DNA of 14,684 nt from Alphaproteobacteria bacterium (GCA_020249005.1 JADCGN010000075.1:1-14684), one strand, 5' to 3'; positions 6,205 through 13,966 are shown, counted from the stretch's first letter. Notes: generated by a model not told the origin, from the letters alone. A program made the numbers and translations.

Positions 6205-6258
6205 TTATTGCCACCATTTGGGTTGCGGCGGCGCCACTTCTTGCGTACGGTGCCGGGC

Positions 6259-6780
6259 ATGAGTGCTTCTGCTGCCGAAAAACCGATTGCGGGTGGCCCG
6301 TTAACCCCGCAACGCTACAACATCGTGCTGACCCGTCAGGGCGCCGAGCTGGATTTTGACTTCCCCCCCGCCACCGCCGACCTCATCACCCGCTTCGGCT
6401 ACTTGGTGCCGAACGACACCCGCTGCAGCCCCGGCTTGGTGCAGGGCGAAGACCAAGTGTACGAGCTGCTGGCCCCGGTGTTGGGGCGCGGCTACCGCGG
6501 CAACTTGGCCTACCACACCCGCAAGCAGGTGATTGTTTCGCTCCACGACACCGCGATTTTGGGCTACCAACGGCAGAGCATCATCGACCCGCGCTTGGCC
6601 AACGAAGTGGCGCTGTTTTGGGAGGTTTACCTAGACCAACGCATCTTCCCGCAGGCGCAGGAAGAAGATTGGCAAGCCCTGCTCTGCGAGCTGATTGTGG
6701 AAGAGCACACCAATCCCGACGCCGATAAGAAGCTGGCCGAGGACATCAAGAACCGGCTGCTGGATCAGGCGCAGGACTAA
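6259..6780 (+). CDS. Unknown 173-aa protein, lone plus-strand gene in the prophage
   Basis: The only plus-strand gene in the window. It has clear GC-rich third positions, unlike the antisense frames, so it is very likely real. The product is soluble, without signal peptide or membrane helix. Notable stretches are a repeated aromatic/acidic core (AELDFDFPPATADLITRFGY, YHTRKQVIVSLHDTAILGYQ) and an acidic helical C-terminus (ANEVALFWEVYLDQ, then PDADKKLAEDIKNRLLDQ). I do not recognise the family. Its 3' end overlaps the convergent 139-aa gene by 35 bp. The start is uncertain: ATG 6259 has no good ribosome-binding site, and GTG 6250 and TTG 6241 are in-frame alternatives. Position and orientation fit a moron, a separately expressed accessory gene. 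Host fitness, superinfection exclusion or regulation are all possible. Confidence 0.8.
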   Translation: MSASAAEKPIAGGPLTPQRYNIVLTRQGAELDFDFPPATADLITRFGYLVPNDTRCSPGLVQGEDQVYELLAPVLGRGYRGNLAYHTRKQVIVSLHDTAILGYQRQSIIDPRLANEVALFWEVYLDQRIFPQAQEEDWQALLCELIVEEHTNPDADKKLAEDIKNRLLDQAQD

Positions 6781-7165
6781 ATGCCGTTGGGTTGGCCGCC
6801 GCCGGGTTGGTTGGAGCCGGCGGCGATGCGGTTAAGGCCTGCAATGCGTCGATAATCTCTGTCAACGGTAAGATCTCGGTGCGTCCGCCCTTGGCGCGCA
6901 GCAGCACTTGTTCGCCGTCGCGGCTTAAGACAATGTCAGCGAGAGCTGGTTCCAAGCCTAAGCCGTTCCAGGCCAGCACGGCGCGGTTGGTCTGGCCTTC
7001 CAGCAGCAGCCCCACCATGGTTTGCAGCGCGGGGAGATGTTGGCGCAGCCGGGCCTGTTGCTGTGCCTTTTCCAGCTGGTAGGCCTGCGCTTGGTGCAGC
7101 CAGGGCATGAACTGTTCCTGCCGCCAGCGCTGGATGGCATGGGGCGTGGTGGGGGTGGTAGCCAT
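6746..7165 (-). CDS. Unknown phage protein, 139 aa, helical with Pro/Ala-rich tail
   Basis: Starts at ATG 7165 with AAAGGG upstream, 28 nt after the stop of the 279-aa protein; the longer open frame upstream is an overlap artefact. The first ~60 residues are Gln-rich and helical (YQLEKAQQQARLRQHLPAL). A compact part follows (EPALADIVLSRDGEQVLLRA ... EILPLTEIIDALQAL). The last ~28 residues are Pro, Ala and Asn only and probably disordered. No family is recognised. As the last gene of the structural block it may be a small virion or assembly protein. Its end overlaps the convergent plus-strand gene by 35 bp. Confidence 0.75.
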   Translation of the reverse strand: MATTPTTPHAIQRWRQEQFMPWLHQAQAYQLEKAQQQARLRQHLPALQTMVGLLLEGQTNRAVLAWNGLGLEPALADIVLSRDGEQVLLRAKGGRTEILPLTEIIDALQALTASPPAPTNPAAANPTAFSPAPDPAAGS

Positions 7166-7193
7166 AGAAGAGACCCTTTCTTTAAAGTTTGGA

Positions 7194-8033
7194 TTAGGAA
7201 ATTTTGCCGCCCAGCCAGCTGCCGAGCCAACTGCCCGCCACGCGGCCAAACGGGCCGGCCACACTCTGGCCCGCTGCGCCGCCCAGCAAGCCGCCCAACT
7301 GTTCGCCGCGTTTGCCGCCACCGCTGCTGGTAAAATCTCCCCCCAAGCCGCCCAAGGCACCCAGGTTGCTGAGGCCGCTGAGCAAGCCACTCTGCGCGCG
7401 GTTTTGCGCGTTGTAATAATCCAAAATGCTGGCCTGGCGCTGAGTGTTGAGCGCCACTGCATCGCTTAAGCCCGCGGTGGCGGCGCGGGTGGTACGGGCC
7501 TGGTTGGCATCCTTCAGCCCGCTGGCGGTGTTGAAGAGGTTTTGCTGCAAGGCCAACTTTTCGCCGCGGATTTGATTCCCCAATTCGCTGCGGCTGAGCG
7601 CCAAGGTGCTGCGGGCGTCCTGCTCATCCAACGCCCGCTGGCGGCGCACCTGTTGCGCGGTGGTGCTGTCGCCGAGGCCGCGACTGGCCAGGCGTTCCTC
7701 TTCCTGCTGGCTGCGGCGCGCGCTTTCTTGGGCCAACAGTTGTTCTTGGCGTTGTTGCCAGTCATCCAAAATCTTCTGGGTGGCGGCGTCGGCGGCGTAG
7801 TCGGCGCGCGAGAGCCGATTGATTTCGGCCAGGCTGTCGGCGACGATCTTATTGATCTCGTCACGTTCGGCCTGCTGCTGCGGGGTGAGCGCCAGCGCGC
7901 GGGTGACGTAGGTGACGCTACCATCGGCCGCGGTGATGGGGACTTGTTCCACCCCGTTGACTTCATCGCGCACCAACACCGGAGGGGCGGGCGGCGGCAG
8001 GGCGGGTTGTTTGGGTTTAAACAGGCTGCCCAT
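7194..8033 (-). CDS. Candidate internal virion / DNA ejection protein
   Basis: 279 aa. Starts at ATG 8033 behind a strong AAGGAG ribosome-binding site and overlaps the end of the GNAT-like gene by 17 nt. The N-terminus is Pro-rich (FKPKQPALPPPAPPVL). Residues ~48-190 form a long Gln/Glu/Arg/Ala-rich helical region (QQQAERDEINKIVADSLAEI, SARRSQQEEERLASRG) likely to be a coiled coil. The C-terminal ~60 residues are Gly-rich with glycine-zipper-like repeats (GGLLGGAAGQSVAGPFGRVA), which often insert into membranes. Helical N-part plus Gly-rich C-part and a place after the tail genes fit ejection proteins of podoviruses that are carried in the capsid and pass into the cell envelope. That role is inferred, not shown by a specific motif. 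Confidence 0.72.
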   Translation of the reverse strand: MGSLFKPKQPALPPPAPPVLVRDEVNGVEQVPITAADGSVTYVTRALALTPQQQAERDEINKIVADSLAEINRLSRADYAADAATQKILDDWQQRQEQLLAQESARRSQQEEERLASRGLGDSTTAQQVRRQRALDEQDARSTLALSRSELGNQIRGEKLALQQNLFNTASGLKDANQARTTRAATAGLSDAVALNTQRQASILDYYNAQNRAQSGLLSGLSNLGALGGLGGDFTSSGGGKRGEQLGGLLGGAAGQSVAGPFGRVAGSWLGSWLGGKIS

Positions 8034-8517
8034 GGTGATGTGCTCCTTGTTGCGGGTTGAATGAAAAGGTGATGGGCACCAAGCGTGGCGTGATCACCAA
8101 TACCGGAGGCGAACCATCGCGCAGCTTCAGCGGCGTGACGGCCTGAAACCCAGCCGCCAAGCAGGCCTGCAGCGCGGTGCGGCCGTGTGGTTGTACCCAC
8201 AGCGCCCGCAGCCCCAGACCTTGTGGCGGGGGTGCAAAGGCGTGCCGGAACAGCGCCTGCAGCACCGGGCGCGTGGCCCAGCGCCCGGCGGCGGCGGTGC
8301 GGCACACGGCGTCGAAGAAGGCAATGCCGTGTTCGGGCGGGCCAAAGATAAACCCGGCCTGCAACCCGCCCCGCCCCTTCAGCCCCAACACCGTGGCGGC
8401 CCGAAAATGCGGCGCGGCCTGTTGCAGCGTGGCGGGCGTGTGCGGGAACTTGCGGCGGCGCATCAAGCGGTGCAGTGCGGGCCAGTCGGCCTCGGCCAAG
8501 GTGGTTAAGGGCAGCAT
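8017..8517 (-). CDS. GNAT-like acetyltransferase in the tail module
   Basis: 166 aa from ATG 8517, which lies 4 nt after the fibre stop codon. The pattern fits the GNAT fold: beta strands with an acidic/aromatic turn (LQAGFIFGPPEHGIAFFDAV), then a helix-start segment where the acetyl-CoA loop would be (GRWATRPVLQALFRHAF), then RALWVQPHGRTALQACLAAG leading to a final GF, the typical 'N..A...Y...GF' end of GNAT enzymes. The canonical Q/RxxGxG/A loop is not clearly present, so the catalytic status is uncertain. Small GNAT-like genes do occur within phage structural operons, and the substrate is not known. The gene is tightly spaced on both sides and belongs to the late operon. Confidence 0.65.
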   Translation of the reverse strand: MLPLTTLAEADWPALHRLMRRRKFPHTPATLQQAAPHFRAATVLGLKGRGGLQAGFIFGPPEHGIAFFDAVCRTAAAGRWATRPVLQALFRHAFAPPPQGLGLRALWVQPHGRTALQACLAAGFQAVTPLKLRDGSPPVLVITPRLVPITFSFNPQQGAHHHGQPV

Positions 8518-8521
8518 CGGC

Positions 8522-9823
8522 TTAGACCTTAATGATGTAGTTGAGTTGCAGGAACGGCGGCATGAAATCCACATTGGTGTCGGTCACGGTAAAGGCCGTG
8601 CCGCTGCCGGTATTGGCGGTAGGGAAAATGCTGGGGCTGCCGGTGGTGCCGCCCAGGTTGTAGTCGCTCAGGAAACTGCCGTTCTGCACGCCGCGCGCCA
8701 AGCTGCCGGTGTTGGTACCATGGCCGCTGGCGAGGTTGGTATCGATGGTGGTGGCATGGCTGTGGCTGGGCAGGTTGGCGACGCTGAGCGTCACGTTATC
8801 ACTGGTCAGGGTTTTCAACTGCGCGCCACCGCTGACACCTAAGCTGTTGGCGGTGTTCAGCCGCCCGGCATCGGTGCCGCCCATGTTATCCAAGCCAAAC
8901 GGGGTGCGGCCGCGGAGGTCGGGCAGGTTGAAGGTGGTGGTGCCGTCGCCCGCCCCGTAGGCGGTGCCCAGCACCGTAAACAAGGCCGCGAAGGTGGTGC
9001 GGCTAACGGCCTGGCCAAAACAAAACAACCAGCCATTCGGTGCGGCCGTACCGGCAAAGGGCGAAACCAACCCCACCGGATTAAGCGCCTCGGCCACCGC
9101 CGCCGCCAAGGCGGCGGAGCCAACGCTGGCGGGGGCCAGGCCGCTTAGGCCCCCTGCCCCCACCCGCGCCACCAGGTTGCCGTTGTGGCGCAGGGCTAAG
9201 TCACCCGCATCGTTATTCAGCGCCACGGTGTTGCTACCAACCGTGAAGGTTAAGGCCTCGGTACGGCGCGGGCTGTTGCCACGATTGCCTGGGGTCAGCG
9301 GCCCATAGGCCACTTGGGTGGGCGCCGCGCTGATGAGCCCCAGGTTGCCCGCAGGGTCGATGAGGTCCACCAACGAAACCGTGGTGATGCCCCCGGCGAA
9401 GCTGCAGCTGGCCACATCGCCCACCAAGGCTTGGCCCGCCACCATTACCCGCACCCGGCGGTTGGTGGGGTACAGCGCGCGGAAGTCGCCCCCCGCCAGC
9501 GTGAGGGTGGAGTTATCCAGCCGGGCAACGGCCCCCGTATTTTGGTGCACCACAAATTCATCCAGGGCGCCGGCAACGCTTACCTTCAGCGTGCCGTCGG
9601 CATTGAGGCTGACATCCAACCGTTCGGCCACGCTGGCGCGGCTGCCGCTGGCGTCATCCAGCGCGTTGACGGCGTCAATCAGGTAGTTGAAGTCGCCATC
9701 GATTTTCTGGCTTGCGATTGCCCGCCGTGGGGTGGCGGTGGCATCTTCAACATACTTGCTGCGGTTGCTTAGCCCCGCCTGGCCGGTGTAGGCGCCGCTG
9801 GGGCGTTGGTATTTGTTGCCCAT
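8522..9823 (-). CDS. Tail fibre/collar-domain protein
   Basis: 433 aa. The start at ATG 9823 has GAGAGAAAG upstream; the open frame continues to 9943 but overlaps the nozzle gene's end. The N-terminal ~60 residues (KYVEDATATPRRAIASQKID) resemble the virion-attachment part of podovirus fibres. Residues ~103-152 are a small beta domain also seen in the nozzle protein. Residues ~249-310 form a phage tail collar domain (GLVSPFAGTAAPNGWLFCFG, FNLPDLRGRTPFGLDN). The C-terminus has HSH histidines (354-356) and ends MPPFLQLNYIIKV, the usual ending of collar-domain fibres. It should sit at the short tail and take part in host binding. The C-terminal tip may decide host range. No chaperone gene follows directly; the next gene is the GNAT-like protein. 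Confidence 0.88.
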   Translation of the reverse strand: MGNKYQRPSGAYTGQAGLSNRSKYVEDATATPRRAIASQKIDGDFNYLIDAVNALDDASGSRASVAERLDVSLNADGTLKVSVAGALDEFVVHQNTGAVARLDNSTLTLAGGDFRALYPTNRRVRVMVAGQALVGDVASCSFAGGITTVSLVDLIDPAGNLGLISAAPTQVAYGPLTPGNRGNSPRRTEALTFTVGSNTVALNNDAGDLALRHNGNLVARVGAGGLSGLAPASVGSAALAAAVAEALNPVGLVSPFAGTAAPNGWLFCFGQAVSRTTFAALFTVLGTAYGAGDGTTTFNLPDLRGRTPFGLDNMGGTDAGRLNTANSLGVSGGAQLKTLTSDNVTLSVANLPSHSHATTIDTNLASGHGTNTGSLARGVQNGSFLSDYNLGGTTGSPSIFPTANTGSGTAFTVTDTNVDFMPPFLQLNYIIKV

Positions 9824-9852
9824 GGTTCGGTTCTTTCTCTCGGTTCGGTGAC

Positions 9853-11601
9853 TTAGGAAATGCCGTAGAGCTTCAGCCCCAGCACGCGCAGCGGCAGGGT
9901 GTGGTGGCTTTCCAGCGCCAGGGCCAGCCGTTCGGCCACGCAATGGTCGCGCACGCGGGCGGCGGGCGGGGTGGCGTTGTCAAACAGCGCGGCATCCCAG
10001 GCGGCGCTGTCCCAGTAGTCGGGCGGCGCGGGCAGCTCAAGGTTCAACACACGCGGATTGCCGTCGTCCAAGTCGGCATAGCGCTGCAGCGTGATTGGCT
10101 GCACCACCTGCGGCACGGCCAGCACTTCCAGGTACTTGTTGGCCCAGCGGCGGGTGCCCGCCGGGTTGACCCACGGCAGCCACCAGCGGGTGAAGATGGG
10201 CGCACCGGCATCGGCGAAGGTGGTAAGGTCGTAGCGGTACACCTGCCCGGCCTTGGCCAGGTACAAGGTGCCATCGGGGGCGGTGTGCGCCGCCGTAAGC
10301 CCGGCAAAGCCGCCGATGAAGCGCGCCCAGCCGCTGCCGCTGGCGCCCAGCTGCCACACCAGGGTTTCTTCCGCAAAACCCCAGGCAAACCATTGTTGGG
10401 CCGGGCAGCGCAGCGCCTGCATGCCCCGCCGGTAGGCGGCAGGGCTGACCAACAGCCCGGCCACCGCGGTGGCGAGCGTTGGGTCTAGCGCGCGGCCCAC
10501 ATCGGCTAAATCCAGCTGTTCGGTCTGCAGCGTGCGCGCCAACGTACGGGCGCCCAGCGGGGTGAGCAACAGCAGGTCGTTGGGCAAATCCAGCACCGCG
10601 TGGGGGTGCACAATCCCCACCGGCAGCGTCTTGACCCACCCCAAGGTGGCGGCCCCGCCCGTGCTGGTGCCGGGGTTAGTGCCTTCCCACAGCTGCAGAT
10701 GGTTGCGGCCCAAAAACACGGTGAGGCCGTCCTTCACCCGCAGGGCGAGCAACTCATCGGCCACCCCGGCTTTGTCGGCCAGATTCAGGCTGGGGATGAG
10801 GCCGGTGGCCGGGTCGGGCCAGGCGGCAGGGTCGTTCACGCCGTGGGTGTAGTACACCCGCAGGCGCTCGGCACCGCTGCCCAAGCTGGGGCCGAAGCCC
10901 CCAGCGCCAAAGCCCCACAACCGATCGTGCGCCACCGCCAGTTGGCTGAAAGCGGGTGGGCGCACGGTAAACCAGGCTTCGGTCAGCGAGGCGGCGAGCA
11001 CCGCCGCGGTCAGCGTGACGGTGGTTTGCACCCCGCTTTGACTGGCGTTTTGCACGGTGGCCAGCACGTCGGTGCCGTTCACCTTCAGCCGCACGGTGCT
11101 GCCCGTCGGGTAGAGCGTGGCTTGGCTGTCCAAACGGAACTGCGTGCCGCCGAGCAGGGTTAAATTCGCCCCGGCATCGCGCACCAGGCGTTCCACCACG
11201 CTGACTGTGGCGCCATCGTAGTGCACCAGTGGGTCAAACCCATTGCACAATACCAGCTTGCCGCCAAACAATACCGCCTGCGGTTGGCCGGTGGGGTTCA
11301 GCCCGCTGTACAGCAGGTGCCAAGCGCTGCCGTTTTGGCGGTAGAGCTTACCGGCATCGGTGGCGCAGAGCAGCTGCAGGCCGCTGCTGTGCTGAAAGCT
11401 GAACAGGGCGGTGATGGCTTCCCCCGCCAGCGCACTGCCCACGGGGGTGAGGCCGTTGCGCTTCATGCCGCTACCATCGGGGGCCAGCAGCATGTTGGTA
11501 AGTTCCCGCGCGTAGGTGGTGGGCAAGGCCAGCGGGCTTTGCGCGGTGGCCATCAGGTTGGTAGGAAAGGGAATGGTGAGTTCGCGTAAATCGTCGCGCA
11601 T
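9853..11601 (-). CDS. Tail nozzle / packaged-DNA stabilisation-like protein
   Basis: 582 aa, starting at ATG 11601, 2 nt after the adaptor stop (TAGCCATG), which fits translational coupling. The N-terminus (ELTIPFPTNL) and the ensuing repeats of strand-turn units (ALFSFQHSSGLQLLCATDAG, QAVLFGGKLVLCNG, LRVYYTHGVNDPAAWP, LLLLTPLGARTLAR) suggest a beta-propeller-rich protein like the tail nozzle proteins of podoviruses (T7 gp12, P22 gp10). These extend the tail below the adaptor. A beta domain with LYPTGSTVRLKVNGTD (~145-200) is shared with the fibre. Location between adaptor and fibre agrees. The family assignment rests on layout and pattern, not on a diagnostic motif. Confidence 0.75.
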   Translation of the reverse strand: MRDDLRELTIPFPTNLMATAQSPLALPTTYARELTNMLLAPDGSGMKRNGLTPVGSALAGEAITALFSFQHSSGLQLLCATDAGKLYRQNGSAWHLLYSGLNPTGQPQAVLFGGKLVLCNGFDPLVHYDGATVSVVERLVRDAGANLTLLGGTQFRLDSQATLYPTGSTVRLKVNGTDVLATVQNASQSGVQTTVTLTAAVLAASLTEAWFTVRPPAFSQLAVAHDRLWGFGAGGFGPSLGSGAERLRVYYTHGVNDPAAWPDPATGLIPSLNLADKAGVADELLALRVKDGLTVFLGRNHLQLWEGTNPGTSTGGAATLGWVKTLPVGIVHPHAVLDLPNDLLLLTPLGARTLARTLQTEQLDLADVGRALDPTLATAVAGLLVSPAAYRRGMQALRCPAQQWFAWGFAEETLVWQLGASGSGWARFIGGFAGLTAAHTAPDGTLYLAKAGQVYRYDLTTFADAGAPIFTRWWLPWVNPAGTRRWANKYLEVLAVPQVVQPITLQRYADLDDGNPRVLNLELPAPPDYWDSAAWDAALFDNATPPAARVRDHCVAERLALALESHHTLPLRVLGLKLYGIS

Positions 11602-11603
11602 GG

Positions 11604-12233
11604 CTAAAACTCTCCCGCCGGGGCCACCCGCAGCGGCAGGCCCGCCAGGCTGAGCAAGTGTAGTTTCAGCCGCGCCTTGGCTTCGGCCCATTGGCGCATG
11701 AACAATTGCAATTCCGCGCTGCTGCCCAGGCCCCGTTCGTAGAGTGCACTCCACACCAGGCCGCCCCAGACCAAGGCATCGTGGAAGGCGGGCGGCAGCA
11801 GGATGCTGGCCTCGGCGCCATCTTCGGCCAACGGGCTGGGCTTGGGGGTGTACACCACCGTGGCGCTGCCCGCTTGGCGCGGCTGCACCTGCACTCCGGT
11901 GGCCGTGACGCACGCCAGGTTGGGCAACCCTGTTACGGTGGCGGCCGGGTCGGCCTCCAGCAGCGCCAGAGGGGTGACAATCGCCAAAGGCACCGCGCCC
12001 CACAGCACCCGCACCAGGGCATGTGGCGGTGTTGCCAACATGGCGTGGCCGGTGCTGTCGGTGGTCACCGTTTCGGTACGCTGCAGGCTGTGGGGGGCGA
12101 GCAGCAGCAACTCGTTCAGCACCTCCAAATAGGCCGCATTCAGCCAGTTGAGCGCCTTGCCGCGCACTTCGCCATCGGCGCCGCTTTGGTGCGAAAGCTC
12201 GACAATTCGGTCACGAATGGTGTTGACTTGCAT
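11604..12233 (-). CDS. Head-tail adaptor (tail tube A-like) candidate
   Basis: 209 aa from ATG 12233, with AAGGAAGG 9 nt upstream. The N-terminus (RDRIVELSHQSGADGEVRGK ... WLNAAYLEVLNELL) is a helical opening typical of podovirus adaptor or gp4/gp11-like neck proteins. The middle is mostly beta (VTTDSTGHAMLATPPHALVR). The C-terminus returns to helix (FHDALVWGGLVWSALYERGL ... LFMRQWAEAKARLKLHLL). This helix-beta-helix order is common for such adaptors, which sit between portal and nozzle. Position directly after the capsid gene and coupling with the nozzle gene support the role. Confidence 0.7.
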   Translation of the reverse strand: MQVNTIRDRIVELSHQSGADGEVRGKALNWLNAAYLEVLNELLLLAPHSLQRTETVTTDSTGHAMLATPPHALVRVLWGAVPLAIVTPLALLEADPAATVTGLPNLACVTATGVQVQPRQAGSATVVYTPKPSPLAEDGAEASILLPPAFHDALVWGGLVWSALYERGLGSSAELQLFMRQWAEAKARLKLHLLSLAGLPLRVAPAGEF

Positions 12234-12261
12234 CCGCTTCGCCTTCCTTAAAAATTATGCC

Positions 12262-12284
12262 AAAAGGGGGGCATCTGCCCCCCC
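12262..12284 (-). terminator. Terminator-like hairpin after the capsid gene
   Basis: On the minus strand GGGGGGC-AGAT-GCCCCCC (7-bp stem, 4-nt loop; 12266-12283) is followed by TTTT and then a T-rich stretch. It lies in the 74-nt gap between the capsid and adaptor genes. A partial terminator here would raise capsid output relative to the tail genes, a known arrangement in phages. The T-run is only four long, so read-through is likely. Confidence 0.65.
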
Positions 12285-12307
12285 TCGTCTCTTCCGTTGG
12301 CAACGGG

Positions 12308-13345
12308 TTAGTCGGCCACCGCCGCGCTGAAAAGGTTCACCACGCCGTGGTCAGCATTGTTGAACACCAGCTTGCTCACACCGCGGATTTCATCGATGGC
12401 AAAGCCGTTTTCGTGGCCGTAGTCGTCCAAGTCCTCCTTGTAGTTGGTACGCTTGCCCCAGGCCACGGCCACGGCTTGGGCGCCGCACAGCACGCTGTGC
12501 GCCACCTGGATGCCCCCCGTACCCGCCGTGGGCAGCAGCGGCATTTCGGTTTCGTAGATCATCACGCCATCCCACATGCCCTTGTAGCGTTGGCCGTGCA
12601 CCAGCACGCTTTCGCCCAAGGTGCTGGGGATGTAGGTATTGAGCGCCTTGAAGTCGGCATCGGCCAACAAATCACGGATGACCAATGGGTGGGCGAACAG
12701 CACGTACACCTCTTCCACCTTGTTGCCCTGCTTCACCACAAACGGGCGCACCTTGCGATCGCCTTCCAGCAGCGCCTTGCGTTTGGCGCGGGAAATCTGC
12801 GCCGTGGTCAGGCGGTCATTCACGTTATCCACGGTGGCCAGCGCGGTGGTGTGGCTGGTATTCCAGTTGGCGTCGGTCTGGCCGTACAGGTAACGGGCGC
12901 GCACGCGGCCCACGCTGGTGTTGGTCAAGGCGCTGATCAGGTCGCGCCGCAGTTTGTCGGTGGCCCAATCCACCAGGGCCTCGCGGGCCTGGTTGCGCAG
13001 GTCGAACGCCACGCGCTGCAGGCTCATCTCGCCGCGCAGCATCACCCCGTGGCGGATGGTATCCACCACCAGGCGTTGATCGAAGAATACCAAGTCTTCC
13101 TCGGTGCCTTTGAGTTTGGTGATGCCGCTGACCCCGTTGCCGGTTAGTTTGCCGCGCAGTTGTAGGGTGATGGCATCGCCCGCCTGCTTGGTCAGCTCTT
13201 CCTTCACTTGGATGATGTTATGCGAACTCGTCCCCATGAAGTTGAAGAACGGGTTCTGCGCGAGGTACTCGGAAAAGACCTCGTTGCTCCACGCCTCGGC
13301 GGTGATGCCGTGGGTGGTGTCGATGGTTGGAACTCCAGCTGGCAT
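12308..13345 (-). CDS. Major capsid protein, DUF4043 / N4-gp56-like
   Basis: 345 aa from ATG 13345 with a strong AAGGAG ribosome-binding site. It follows scaffold and portal genes and precedes the adaptor, the usual place for the capsid gene. Telling stretches: an opening TITAEAWSNEVFSEYL-like segment and PFFNFMG, the pattern AITLQLRGKLTGNGVSG, then LKGTEEDLVFFDQRLVVD with VMLRGEMSLQRVAFDLRNQA, and a closing DLDDYGHENGFAIDEIRG. These match what I know of the DUF4043/N4-gp56-type HK97-fold capsid family of podoviruses and some siphoviruses. The protein begins MPAGVPTIDTTHG and shows no protease or N-terminal scaffold extension, so a separate scaffold protein (next gene upstream) is expected. 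Confidence 0.86.
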   Translation of the reverse strand: MPAGVPTIDTTHGITAEAWSNEVFSEYLAQNPFFNFMGTSSHNIIQVKEELTKQAGDAITLQLRGKLTGNGVSGITKLKGTEEDLVFFDQRLVVDTIRHGVMLRGEMSLQRVAFDLRNQAREALVDWATDKLRRDLISALTNTSVGRVRARYLYGQTDANWNTSHTTALATVDNVNDRLTTAQISRAKRKALLEGDRKVRPFVVKQGNKVEEVYVLFAHPLVIRDLLADADFKALNTYIPSTLGESVLVHGQRYKGMWDGVMIYETEMPLLPTAGTGGIQVAHSVLCGAQAVAVAWGKRTNYKEDLDDYGHENGFAIDEIRGVSKLVFNNADHGVVNLFSAAVAD

Positions 13346-13390
13346 GCTGAATTCTCCTTGTTGGTTGAAGGTTGGTGCGGCGGTAACGGA

Positions 13391-13966
13391 TTATTTGTGG
13401 AAGACGTCGGCGAGTGCGGCCTTGCCCTTGGGCGTGGCCGCCTTGGCCGCAGCGCGCGGGCGGCTGAAGGGCAGCCCGGCCGCTGAAGGGTCGGGCGTCG
13501 CCTCCAGGCGCTGTTCGGCCAGGATTTCGGCCCGCAGCGCCGCTTTAATCGCCTCGGGCTCTTGGCCGTATTGGGCGGCAAAGTCGGCCTTTGGCTTGAA
13601 GCTTAAGGCCACTTCCAAGGCTTTCAGGGTTGGGCTGGGGGCCGCCAACACCTCTTGCAGCAGTTGCGGCTTGGCTTGCACCGCCAAGGCATAGGGCGAA
13701 AGCTGCCCTTCTTGGCTGGGGGTGGCAATCAGGGCGTCGTAATCCACGCCCACCGCCTTCAAGGCGCCGCGCACGAGCGTTTCCTCCTGCGCAATCGCCG
13801 CACGTTTGTCAGCCGGGAGCGGCGCATCATCGCCAAGCGTTGCGCCCTCGCCACCAACCTGGGGTGCACCGTGGTTCAGCGCGGTCAGCTGGGTGCGAAT
13901 CTGTTGCAATTTTTCATGCAGCGGCGGCTTGGCGGGTGCTGCCGCGTGTTTGGTGAAGGAAAACAT
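13391..13966 (-). CDS. Scaffold-like protein between portal and capsid genes
   Basis: 191 aa from ATG 13966; the longer open frame to 14077 overlaps the portal gene and is not preferred. The composition is rich in Ala, Lys, Glu and Gln, with helical stretches (HEKLQQIRTQLTAL, DKRAAIAQEETLVRGALK, EAIKAALRAEILAEQRLEA) and disordered Pro/Ala-rich parts. There is a Lys-rich end (KAATPKGKAALADVFHK), as scaffolding proteins often have a basic C-terminus that contacts the capsid. No protease motif is seen. The role is inferred from place and composition; sequence identity among scaffolds is very low. The ribosome-binding site is weak (AGAAAG). Confidence 0.7.
   Translation of the reverse strand: MFSFTKHAAAPAKPPLHEKLQQIRTQLTALNHGAPQVGGEGATLGDDAPLPADKRAAIAQEETLVRGALKAVGVDYDALIATPSQEGQLSPYALAVQAKPQLLQEVLAAPSPTLKALEVALSFKPKADFAAQYGQEPEAIKAALRAEILAEQRLEATPDPSAAGLPFSRPRAAAKAATPKGKAALADVFHK

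Noticed and set aside
7166..7462. Upstream extension of the 139-aa gene frame
   Set aside because: It lies opposite the Gly-rich end of the 279-aa gene in another frame; ATG 7165 has AAAGGG upstream and sits just after that gene's stop.
9824..9943. N-terminal extension of the fibre frame
   Set aside because: It would overlap the end of the nozzle gene; the ATG at 9823 has a ribosome-binding site and starts a plausible fibre N-terminus.
11602..12003. Upstream extension of the nozzle frame
   Set aside because: It overlaps the adaptor gene in another frame; ATG 11601 directly follows the adaptor stop.
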